From: Pigoraptor vietnamica
Taxonomy: Eukaryota > Opisthokonta > Filasterea
Length of the DNA stretch: 11,258 nt
NCBI GenBank assembly: GCA_943704525.1
Contig: CALSCQ010000640.1
Location: forward strand, 1-11,258
Direction of reading: 5' to 3'
Shown: positions 1-8,178 of the stretch, piece by piece
How the letters are laid out: each line of letters starts with the position of its first letter
Position numbering within the stretch: the first letter of the stretch is position 1
The notes under the pieces: model-generated
Told to the model about the DNA's origin: nothing
The model's input: the letters and a program-made list of their open reading frames with translations, nothing else
Database searches by the model: none
Made by a program: the position numbers and the translations under genes

Positions 1-114
<114 letters not shown>

Positions 115-148
115 AATTGCACCGTTTCACCGTCAACGGCTGTTGCAG

Positions 149-1383
149 GTCCAGCGAAACAAACCAGGCGAAGTTGCGCCGTACTCTGACTCCATTGATT
201 GCGTCCGAAAAGTGTGGCGCAACCACGGCATAGCGGGCCTTTACAGGTGTGTATTATTCCATAGCACGCACGCAACGCGGCGCATTCACACGCGCACGCA
301 CTGGCACACGCGCACATGCTCGCATGCACACACACACATATACACACACACGCACGCACGCACACCTTCACTTGCAACATGCGCGCACTCACACACATGA
401 GCATGGCAGGGGAACGCTTGCGACGTTGGTGCGGGAGTTCCAGGGATACGGTAAGTGCCACACGCATGACATGCAAATTTCCCTCTTTGTCTGGTCAGAT
501 TGAGAGGCGCAGGTCCCTTGTGCGTCGTCGTCACCCCTGCGCAAAAACGGAACTTTCTTTACTGTCGTCCACACATACAACACGCCCTACTTATGCGCCG
601 CAATCTGTTAACTGTTCGGCGGTCGTGTTGTGACAATCCGTATTCGCAGGCGGATACTTCCTCGTGTACGAGTGGGCCACGCGCACGTTCATTCCGGAGG
701 TGCGTGTTCGCAGATATGCCACCCACCCTTCCCTCCCGCTCTCCTTTCATTATGACGCTGTTTCAATTCAAGTGTCCATGCGCCTGTGTCGCCCTGACAT
801 CCACCACCAACTTCGCCCACTCTCTCCTCAGGGCTCCGTGAAGAGCACGCTACCCATTCTCGCGTGTGGCGCCATCGCCGGCTTTGGCTATTGGCTGCCC
901 ATCTTCCCCGTCGACGTCATCAAGTCAAAGCTGCAGGTGCGACGTCATTGCGAACCCCTTTTCCTTGCACATACACAACACTGTCCCTTTGTTGAAATAA
1001 CAACAACCCACGCGCTTGCCCGTTTCTGTGCTGTACCGACGTCATTGCGAACCCCTCTTCCTTGCACGCACACACTGCCCTTTGTTCAACTCCACGCACT
1101 TAGCCAGCCACTACGCGCCAACTACTGTTGATGCACACGTCTCACTGACGTCAAAGTACGCACGAGGGTTGAGGTTAACTGTTCGCTTATTCCCCTTTCA
1201 CGAAAGGCGGACTCTCTGTCGTCGCCGCGCTACAGTGGCACGATGGATTGCATCAGGCAAACGTTCGCACAAGAGGGCATGCGTGGCTTCTACCGCGGCC
1301 TAACACCGTGCGTGCTCCGCGCCATTCCCGCGAGCGCTTCGACCTTCCTTGCGTTCGAAATGGCCATGAAGGTGCTCGGGTGA
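149..1383 (+). CDS. Mitochondrial carrier (SLC25) family protein, 3' half, five exons
   Basis: Exons are 149-246, 410-450, 650-699, 832-936 and 1207-1383 (TGA). All introns are GT-AG and the phases join cleanly into 156 residues. Carriers are about 300 residues in three repeats, so repeat 1 and the start of repeat 2 lie upstream of the window. The visible part begins in the repeat 2 matrix loop (VQRNKPGEVAPYSDSIDC), continues through WRNHGIAGLYRGT, and has LVRE on the fourth membrane helix followed by YFLVYEW. Repeat 3 carries the carrier signature FPVDVIKSKLQ (form Px[D/E]xx[K/R]), the matrix part YSGTMDCIRQTF..GMRGFYRG, and the last helix LRAIPASASTFLAFE. Family members sit in the mitochondrial inner membrane and exchange metabolites. 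The RE pair on helix 4 and RAxPA on helix 6 resemble carnitine/acylcarnitine and basic amino acid carriers (SLC25A20/29/15 group), but the substrate is inferred. The stop is 157 bp from the convergent SOD-like gene. Confidence 0.93.
937..1206 (+). repeat. Carrier intron with internal direct duplication (about 941-993 and 1038-1087)
   Basis: The intron between the signature exon and the last exon contains two copies, 97 bp apart, of a roughly 50-base segment. It begins GACGTCATTGCGAACCCC, continues into CTTCCTTGCAC, and ends in CCCTTTGTT. The copies differ by a few substitutions and indels. The first copy starts four bases after the donor GTGC. A perfect TGACGTCA lies further down at 1146-1153. 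Confidence 0.8.
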
Positions 1384-1540
1384 AGGACATCTATGTTTGT
1401 AAACAGTGGTAGCCCAAAAATGCGGACGAGTCGCGAGATTTTTTCACATTCCAACGAATACCATGTTGACAAAAGAAAGACGCCGCGGAGGGAATAAGAC
1501 AGAAGGGGCAGACTATCCGAGGGAATGCCTCCAGGCGCAC
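1384..1540. other. Convergent intergenic spacer (carrier / SOD-like)
   Basis: These 157 bases lie between the stop codons of two convergent genes and must hold both 3' ends. No AATAAA is present on either strand. The nearest element is GGAATAAG around 1490 on the + strand. Nothing else is recognisable. Confidence 0.6.
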
Positions 1541-2994
1541 TCAAGCCATCGGCATCAGCTTGGTGGCGTCGCTGCCCCGCTTCGCCTTCTTACTCGACCA
1601 CACGTAGTAGCCGACAGCCCCCATGATCGTCACGGCCGCGATCACTCCGATCGTGACGCCCGCCACGAGGCGGTTGTTGTAGCCCATCGACGTCTCGTGA
1701 GGACCCGAGTTGAAAAAAATGGGTGCGAGCGTCGCCGTTGGTGCGGCCGTCGCGCTGCCGCACACGCGGCCCGTCCACGCGTCGTCCGGCGCGAACGAGT
1801 TCATGGGGATTTGAGGGGCGAGGTCCGTGAGCGCCACGCCAATAACGCCGATCAGCCACCGGTCGCCCGCGTCACCCGTGCTGGGATCGCACGTGAAGCC
1901 GCCGTCCTCCTTCGAGTGCACCGAGAAGGCGCGGCCGAGGAGCTGCGCGATGGGCACCGAGGCGGCGACCGGGAGCGTGTAGTTGTAGTAGGCCACGCCG
2001 GCGACGCTGCCCGCGCGCGCATTGCCAAAGTCACCCGTGTGGCGGACGATCGTGTTGGGGAAGCCGTGCTTCATGGTCGTGTTCAGGTTGAGGTGGGGTC
2101 CGACGCGCGTGCCGCCGCTGGGAAGGGAGACGTTCGCAAACTCGGCGAGGTCGCCCCACGTGTGCACGTGGAAGCCATAGCGCTTGCCCACCGCGAACGG
2201 CCCGCGCAGAGACGCCGACACCGAGATGCCGTTGGGCGTCGACTGGAGGTAAATCTCGCCGCCGCACGCGTCCGCGGCCATCCCGGCGGCCAGGGCCGCG
2301 GCGACGCACTTGCTCGTTCCGAACAGCTTGACCGAGGCCATCGTGACGGAGGCGAGGGTGTTCACGGCGGCATTCGACGCGACGTTGGCCACGCCAATAA
2401 CACCCTGCGCGATGATGGTGGCGGGCGCATTGTTGCAGTCGTCCGCTTCCTGATGGAGCGCCACGCCACGCCCGATGATCGAGTTGTCGCCCGTCAGCGC
2501 AAGGAAGTCGAAATCCGCAGACATGGAAATCACGCCGTTGGTCGAGGCAAAGTTGCCGAGGTCGCCCGTGTGGTGCGTGGCGGACGCGGGGCACCCGTGG
2601 GATTCGCCGTTGAGCGTAAAGTGCGCCATGTTGCCGTTTGACGCCTTGCCATTTGCGTAGATGATCAGCGAGTGGCCCTGGTCGGGGTTGCCCACGTTTG
2701 TTATGTACGCTTGCACGCGGACGGAGCCGTTCTGCGAAAAGAACCGCGGCGATTTAGTACTCGGCATTGGGAGAAGACAATAATGTTTTCACGACCACTA
2801 CACATACTCAGAAGCAGACAACGACAACAGCGGCAGTAGCGCCCACTCACGTCGAGCAGGGTGAAGGTGACCGTGCCATTGAGTCCCTCGTTACCGGGCT
2901 CTCCTCGCAGCGTGGCAATGCCCACTGTCACTGCGAGAGCGGCCGACGCAAGCGATAGGACCGCCGCGGTAAACAACAGCGCGCGCGACGACAT
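1541..2994 (-). CDS. Tandem Cu/Zn-SOD-like domain, single-pass membrane protein
   Basis: Two exons, 2994-2851 and 2731-1541, flank a 119 bp GT-AG intron (donor GTGAGT). Together they encode 444 residues. ATG 2994 is the first in-frame ATG and opens a signal peptide (about residues 1-21). Domain 1 (about 22-164) has SOD motifs HHTGDLGN, IIGRGVALHQEADD and GVIGVA. Its zinc-site equivalents H85, H93, H102 and D105 and the bridging-strand H141 are present, but the GFHVHxxGD element reads GHSLIIYANG, so both HxH copper ligands are gone. Domain 2 (about 178-349) keeps the full ligand set: H236 and H238 in GFHVHTWGD, H261, H270, H279, D282 and H320, plus R339. The canonical disulphide cysteine pair is not in its usual place. 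A membrane helix (about 403-426) precedes a KKAKR stop-transfer and a short tail. Cu/Zn SODs dismutate superoxide. Domain 2 could do so outside the cell or in a vesicle lumen, whereas domain 1 should not cycle copper. Function beyond this is inference. Confidence 0.93.
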
Positions 2995-3055
2995 CCTCGC
3001 TTTCTGTACGCAGCTGCAAACGACAGCCCGCCACCACCTATACACAGCACAGAGC

Positions 3056-3068
3056 AATATATATATTT
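3056..3068 (-). promoter_or_regulatory. Possible TATA element of the SOD-like gene
   Basis: The sequence AATATATATATTT lies 62-74 bases upstream of the SOD-like start codon (2994). It is an AT island in GC-rich surroundings. That distance fits a TATA box with a short 5' leader. There is no transcript evidence. Confidence 0.45.
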
Positions 3069-3433
3069 CTGCGCTTCGAAAGTAAGAAAGATCTGTCGAG
3101 TGCGGGCGTCACGCCGATGTGTTTGCGGGGGTTGTGGGCAACGACGTGGAATAGGCGCGTCCAGTCACGTGCCTCTCCGCATTAGGAAATGGAAAATAAG
3201 CGAAATCTCGGTTGGGAAGGCCCATTCATCCTCTCGTGCAGGTAACATGAGGTAGCGTCGTCGCGTGAGCTTGTACTTCCACTCACACAAACCGGCACTC
3301 CTCGTACTCAATTGCCGCCTCAGGTTTTATTTTCTTACTGCGTTTTCAACATTATCGTCACCAGCTTAATCGCCTGAAGGACCGCTAGTCGACGATCTGG
3401 TGGCAGATGCACTTGACGCCGATGCGCGCTGGA

Positions 3434-3490
3434 GTGTGTGTGTGTGTGTGCGTGTTTGTGTCCGAGGTGCCGGCGCGTGTGTGTGGGAGA
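3434..3490. repeat. TG-rich tract
   Basis: A run of GTGTGTGTGTGTGTGTG followed by CGTGTTTGTG, then after a gap a CGCGTGTGTGTGGG segment. It is an alternating purine-pyrimidine tract in the intergenic region. Confidence 0.75.
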
Positions 3491-3994
3491 TGTGCGTGGG
3501 AGCGGCCTCAGCGGGCCACAGTGAATAATGCGGTCATATGAGATTGACTTAATTTAATTAGCCGAGCAACCTCGAGCGACCATGACCGTCGCGTCATAAC
3601 GTGGCTAATGGGCTCAGAAGATTTTCAGTATGTCGGTGGCACTAACTGTAAGGCTGAAGTAACTGAGCCATCGGGCGTCGGCGGCGGCCGGTTCAAGGCA
3701 CATCCCGTCTTTGCTGCCCCCGGCCAATGGGGGAGACGCGGCTGGAATACTGGCCCTCGGAGCTCGGTCTGCGTCACTGCGAGTACGCACGGCGTGAGAA
3801 AGGCGTCAGCCACAGTGCTAATCGAGGCCGCATCAAGCACTTGACATCAGTCCGGCCCTCCGTCACAATTTCGCGCTAATGGGAAACAGAATAGAGATAG
3901 TTCGCCAGCTGTTTCGCTCGCTCAATCGTTGCACACGCCTTTGTCACGGACCGGGACACTCAATCACGTGACCGAAGATCGTTGTGACTGGTGC

Positions 3995-4016
3995 GTTCAG
4001 AGCGCGTACTCTGAAC
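3995..4016. promoter_or_regulatory. Perfect inverted repeat GTTCAGAG-n6-CTCTGAAC
   Basis: Two 8-base arms (3995-4002 and 4009-4016) pair perfectly around the six bases CGCGTA. It could be a dimeric transcription factor site or a short hairpin. No thymidine tract or gene end lies next to it, and its function is unknown. Confidence 0.5.
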
Positions 4017-4516
4017 TGATCATCGGAACCACATGCGGCCTGACAGCAGCTAGTGGTTGTTCAATAGCCAACTGAAACTGATCCGAAGTCGGCCGGCGGA
4101 GCACAATCCACTACGACCTGTAACTGTTCGATCCCGTAACCGCACGCGTCGGTTCGGCCTCTATAAGCATTGACTCCACACGTGGCCCATTGTCCGCAAT
4201 GCAGCCCGGACTGGAGCCACTCAGTCACAGGTGTGTCAGCACGCACTGTTGCCGGCAAAGTATGACAGCCGCGTATTGTTCTCCGCACGGACACGGAACC
4301 ATCGGGTGGTGTGGAACAATAAGCCGACATTCTGTTTCATTATCAAAACGGGCAGACGGACGTGCACGCGTGACGAGTTCGCGGCACAAAGGCGCACAAT
4401 TAGAGAAAGAAGTGCGGACATCGCGTGACACTAGTAAGAGTGCGCCGTTTCACAGCACGTGGCGCGAAAAATGCATCTTAGATCGCCGTAGGCGTCATTT
4501 TTGAAATAAGATGGAT

Positions 4517-4544
4517 TCAAATTTTGCACATGTGATCAAATTTT
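4517..4544. repeat. Direct repeat TCAAATTTT x2 in an AT-rich block
   Basis: TCAAATTTT occurs at 4517-4525 and 4536-4544, one 19-base step apart, within the most AT-rich stretch upstream of the bZIP gene. It may be part of the core or proximal promoter. No TATA consensus is obvious. Confidence 0.35.
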
Positions 4545-4852
4545 AAAGCTATGCCTATCAAATATTTCGGGAATCTCTCTCCTCTCGCTTCTTCTTTGCC
4601 ACCGTCGCGTGCGAAAAAATGCGCGTGCCCTCTACGGACCTCCATTGAGCACGCTGCTCTCACACACGCCCTGCGTGCAGCAAAAGAGACGGTTGCGGAT
4701 TCACAATCACTTTACGGTCACACGAAAGCGGCGACGGGTCAGTCCTACACACTCGGGCTGTGTGTGTCGACACTCGGCTGAAGAGGCAAAGCTTGTTCGA
4801 CATCCGAAGACACAGCTTTTCTCCCCAACTTCTTCGCGTCGCTCTCGAGAAA

Positions 4853-5950
4853 ATGGTCTCCGGCGCGCAGGCGTACCCCTACGACGGCTACCAGGCGTAC
4901 GCTCCTTCCGCCTACGTCGAACAAGACCCCTTCGTCCTCGCCGCGTGCGCGTCGCAGATGGAAATGCGCTCGTTGCCGGGCGGCCTCCTCATGGGGAGCG
5001 CGCCCTCGCAACAGCAACAGCAGCAACAACAACAACAGCAGCAACAATACCCCTGGACGCGCACCGTCGTCGGCAGCTCTCAGGCACCGTCCGGCATCCA
5101 GTATCTTCAGGGGCACTCGCGTGCCCTCGTGCACGGCCCGGGTATGGTCGCGCCCTCGTTCAACGGCGTCTCCACGGCGCACGACTTCCGTCGCCCTCGC
5201 GGCGCGCACCCGAGTTCCCCCAACGCCGACGCACGCCGAGTGCCTCAGATGTACTCTGGGCTTACGGGCAACGGCGTGATGCAGAGTAGTGCACCGGCGC
5301 CCGTGCAGCCCACACCCGTCCCTGTCGCTCGACCAGCCGGGCGGACGCCGTCCCCACGCAACGCACCAAAGACGAGCCAACCGTCCGATGACGACGCGTC
5401 CGATAACGCCAACGACGACGGCTGGAACTTCCGATTTGACGAGGCGTCGCTCGCAGAGTCCATTGCGAAGCTCGAAGCGGAGATTGCCGACAGGTCAAAC
5501 GTGCTCGCGGACGACGGGGACGCCAAGCCGCGCTCGGGAGAGTCTGAGAGGCAGCGCATCAAGCGACTGAAGAACCGCGCCGCCGCCATTCGTTGCCGCA
5601 ACCGCAAGCGCTACCTCGTGCTCTCCCTCCAGCGCAAGACGCTCGAACTGACGACGCAGAACCGCGAGTTGCAGGCGACGAACGGGCGGTTGAACGATGA
5701 AGTGCGTCGCCTCAAGGCCCTTGTCACGGCGGGCATGGGCGCGCGTCTGCAGAGCGAGATGCCGTGCGCACCCTCGTTTCAACAGCAGCAGATGCCTTCG
5801 CTACCCGTCGCCATTTCGCAGCCCGCTCCGTGCCTGGCGTTGGACATGGCCCAGGACTTTGCGTTCGACGCGAGCAGCCTCCAGCTGTTGCAAGAGCTCG
5901 ACCGCCTCTCGGAGTCGACGGACGCCGTGCCATTTTCGGAGGTGCTTTGA
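4853..5950 (+). CDS. ATF2/CREB5-type bZIP transcription factor
   Basis: A single exon encodes 365 residues. ATG 4853 is the first in-frame ATG and has an A at -3 (GAGAAAATGG). The bZIP lies at about residues 230-291: the basic region has N241-R-A-A-A-I-R-C-R249, the N-x7-R DNA-contact pattern with the RCR form seen in ATF2/Atf1 relatives. It is followed by a regular leucine zipper (L259, L266, L273, L280, L287), with L259 at the expected ten residues after R249. The N-terminal half is low complexity: tyrosine-rich residues 6-18, a 13-glutamine run at 53-65 encoded by mixed CAA/CAG, a Pro-rich segment, then a Ser/Asp-rich acidic patch (DDDASDNANDDG). After the zipper come a Gln-rich patch and an acidic-hydrophobic C-terminus. 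It should dimerise in the nucleus and bind CRE-like TGACGTCA sites. Targets, partners and any kinase input are unknown; no ATF2-type zinc finger is visible. Confidence 0.95.
   Translation: MVSGAQAYPYDGYQAYAPSAYVEQDPFVLAACASQMEMRSLPGGLLMGSAPSQQQQQQQQQQQQQYPWTRTVVGSSQAPSGIQYLQGHSRALVHGPGMVAPSFNGVSTAHDFRRPRGAHPSSPNADARRVPQMYSGLTGNGVMQSSAPAPVQPTPVPVARPAGRTPSPRNAPKTSQPSDDDASDNANDDGWNFRFDEASLAESIAKLEAEIADRSNVLADDGDAKPRSGESERQRIKRLKNRAAAIRCRNRKRYLVLSLQRKTLELTTQNRELQATNGRLNDEVRRLKALVTAGMGARLQSEMPCAPSFQQQQMPSLPVAISQPAPCLALDMAQDFAFDASSLQLLQELDRLSESTDAVPFSEVL
5009..5047 (+). repeat. Poly-Q trinucleotide tract in the bZIP gene
   Basis: Thirteen consecutive CAA/CAG codons encode Q53-Q65. The interspersed CAA codons break the pure CAG run, which normally lowers slippage. 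Similar glutamine runs are common in transcriptional activation regions. Confidence 0.95.
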
Positions 5951-6293
5951 GCGGCCAACAGCGTTGCTAAATTTTGCGTATGTCGTGCGTTTTGCGGTGC
6001 TGGCGTGCGTTTGCGTGTGCGTGCGTGCGCGTGCGTGTGCGTGTGTGTGCGCGTTTGCGGGGCCTGCAATACATGGCGTGTAACTATAACTGAGCACGAG
6101 TAACAGCAGTGCACGCCTGGCGGGCCTGGCTTTCAGTTGCCGGTGAGATCGGCAGACGTGCCTCAATCAGTCGGTCGGCCAGTAATGGCGAACCCGCATA
6201 AAGCGCGCACCGTCGCCCTCTGCGCGAGTGAGGCTGTCCTCCGCCGTTCCGCCACGTGCAAGCAAGCCTGCTTTGCTGCGCGCGCACGCAAGC
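5951..6293. other. Spacer between the bZIP gene and the acidic-protein gene
   Basis: It holds the bZIP 3' flank and the leader of the next gene. A strongly alternating TGCG/TGTG tract covers about 6002-6056. There is no AATAAA. An upstream ATG at 6185 (GTAATGG context) opens a 46-codon frame that overlaps the next gene's start and ends at 6325. It would act as an overlapping uORF only if transcription starts upstream of it. Confidence 0.6.
6002..6056. repeat. GC/TG alternating purine-pyrimidine tract
   Basis: About 55 bases of nearly uninterrupted TGCG, TGTG and GCGTG units lie 50-105 bases downstream of the bZIP stop, probably in the 3' UTR. Alternating CG/TG composition favours Z-DNA under supercoiling. 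Confidence 0.7.
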
Positions 6294-7239
6294 ATGGACA
6301 GCATAGGGGACGAAAGCCCGTTTGACTTTGTGCCAGATTCTGAGGACGACGGTTCGTACGCAGCCTCTTTTGCGTTGGGCGAGTGCGACAATGGCGAAGG
6401 AAGCGCATCATACACGGAGGCAAGCGAGGCGCCGAGTGCTGCGGGCGTGTCGTCGCGCTCAGAGGGCGTGGGTGCCTCGGTGGGTGGGACGGAAGAGGGC
6501 GACTCGCAACTGCGGAGGGCGGCCCGCGACAAACGCCCGTGCAAGCACTATGAGCCCGATGATCACACAGACGAGCGCGCGAGGAAGAAGCCGAGAAGAG
6601 TGGGGCCGCACGCTAAGAACGAGGTGTGTGTTTTTTTTACTTAAGCAGCCCTCTGTATGCGCTCACTTTTCCGTCAGTGGCACGCATCGCCACGTATTTA
6701 TGCTACTCTCACACACCACGAGGTAGTGCACACGCGCACGCAGCCTTCTGTATGCACATACACGCACGCATACAGCTCACAAATTCGCTCGCATGCGCAC
6801 ACCAACGGGCACGGAATGCATCTTGCTGACGGCCGTGTTTACTCGGTCTCCCCTCGCAGACGCCGAAGCTGGTGCCTCGCAGTGGCACAACGCCCATTCG
6901 GAGAGTGCCGAAAGCCGCGAGGTGCCCATTCTTCCCTCTCACTTTTGCATTGCGCGAACGTCCAACAATTCTCATGTGTGGCTGATCTTTCTTTATACCC
7001 TGCGCAGCCCACGAGCGACGAACCGTACGGTGAACGAGGGGAACGGCCACGCGGATGACGAGGACGTGCGACACGGCGGCGTGCTCCACCTCCATCGCCT
7101 GTGGTGGGCTGCGCCAGGGTTCAAAAAGCGGCCCCTTCCCCGTCTGCACGGGGGTGTCGCTATGGCAGACATGCTGGCCAAGTGCTATGGGCCGGCGGCG
7201 GTCGAGTGGGCGCGCGTGCGATGCAGCGCGAGCTCGTGA
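6294..7239 (+). CDS. Unrecognised acidic protein with a nuclear-localisation-like segment, three exons
   Basis: Model exons are 6294-6623, 6860-6921 and 7008-7239 (TGA), encoding 207 residues. Introns are 236 and 86 bp, with donors GTGTGT and GTGCCC and acceptors CGCAG and CGCAG. ATG 6294 is the first in-frame ATG. I do not recognise a family. Residues 1-75 are acidic and Ser/Gly/Glu-rich (DFVPDSEDDG, EEGD). Residues 79-102 form a bipartite basic pattern (KR at 80-81 and ARKKPRR at 96-102) typical of nuclear import. Exon 2 is basic and Pro/Thr-rich (TPKLVPRSGTTPIRRVPK). The C-terminal 77 residues contain LHRLWWAAPGFKKRPLPRLHGG and end WARVRCSASS. Exon 3 is open with high third-position G+C in this frame, which supports the chosen phase. 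It is probably a small nuclear protein; a structural or chromatin role is speculation. Exon joins rest on splice signals only. Confidence 0.65.
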
Positions 7240-7543
7240 GCTTATTCAGTGTAATGTGTCGGCAGGCGCTGGGGTGGACCCAGATGCCATGTGCCGCGCG
7301 ACCATTTCTCCTTGCATCGTCATTCGCCGTCTTTTTACTCTCAGCTGCGTTCCCTCGCTATACACTGCCGCGTGACACATGCTACGGCGCCGTCACTAAA
7401 AGAGCACGGCGATGTCATATTATGCCTGCGTTGCTTGTTTGTACCATTCGCAGTAGCAGAGTGACTGGAAACTCACGTGCAGACGAGCAGCGCATGTGCG
7501 CGTGACCCACACACATCAAAACATCGCAATTCGCCGCTTCATT
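7240..7543. other. Convergent intergenic spacer (acidic protein / Nudix)
   Basis: These 304 bases lie between two convergent stop codons. No open frame of note, RNA gene or canonical AATAAA is visible. It should contain the 3' UTRs of both genes. Confidence 0.55.
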
Positions 7544-8134
7544 CTATGTCGGGGCCTGCGCAACGCCCATCAGCGGAGGGAACACCTGCGTGAGGATGCC
7601 CTGTAGTATCAGCGCCGTCATGCCCCATATTGGCTGCGGACCCGCGTTGAACGTCGGCACGTTCTGCACGTGTCGTAGGGGGCCGTATACGATGCGTCGC
7701 GGATCGCACAGGTCATTTAGCGTCACTGCAAACACGTGCTCGACCTCGGACGGATTGACGCGCAGCGAGGACACGTCGACGTCGGCGTACGCCAACACGG
7801 GTGTTACTGCGATGGAGCCCGTTTTGTCGGGAAGGTCGTGGTAACGGCCGAGAATGCGAACGGACGAGCGCTCGATGGCAAGCTCTTCGTGCGCTTCTCG
7901 CAGAGCACACTCTTCCACCGACGCATCGCTCGCGTCCATCATGCCGCCGGGAAAGCTGCGGAGGGAGCGAGTGAGCGACTGCCTTCGTGCAGGTGAGTGG
8001 GGCTGTCAAGGCGCAGCACACACGGACACGTACACAAGACACACACACACGCGCACATACATACACAACACACACACACACACACGCACACACACACACA
8101 CACATACTCACGTAGACACGCACGCGCGCACGCA

Positions 8135-8178
<44 letters not shown>

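Larger units (their letters stand above)
2995..4852. other. 1.86 kb divergent intergenic region without a supported gene
   Basis: This stretch separates the divergent SOD-like and bZIP start codons and is less GC-rich than the genes. Open frames here (for example 3608-3844 on + and 4061-4330 on -) are short, have no recognisable domain and lack coding-like third positions. No tRNA, snRNA or 5S gene was seen. It contains a TG-rich tract (3434-3490), CACGTG E-boxes at 3166-3171 and 3965-3970 (the second inside TCACGTGA), a homeobox-like TTAATTTAATTA at 3549-3560, a perfect 8-bp inverted repeat at 3995-4016, and an AT-rich block at about 4500-4570. The part nearest 4853 should include the bZIP promoter and leader. 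Confidence 0.6.

Noticed and set aside
1406-2641. 411-codon open frame on the + strand
   Set aside because: It is antisense to the SOD-like exon. It is Arg/His/Val-rich with no domain, and it stays open because of the high third-position G+C of the real gene.
3680-3705. GGTTCAAGG resembling a tRNA T-loop
   Set aside because: The flanking bases cannot form a T-stem, and no A-box, anticodon arm or acceptor stem could be assigned.
3608-3844. 78-codon + frame and its 71-codon antisense counterpart
   Set aside because: Neither has a recognisable domain, coding-like third positions or splice context. Both strands being open in one place suggests composition.
4061-4330. 89-codon Cys-containing - strand frame
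   Set aside because: It shows no motif with family-like spacing and has near-background composition. There are no supporting flanking exons.
4745-5380. 211-codon - strand frame with a poly-Leu run
   Set aside because: It is the antisense shadow of the bZIP gene. The Leu run is the complement of the CAA/CAG glutamine tract.
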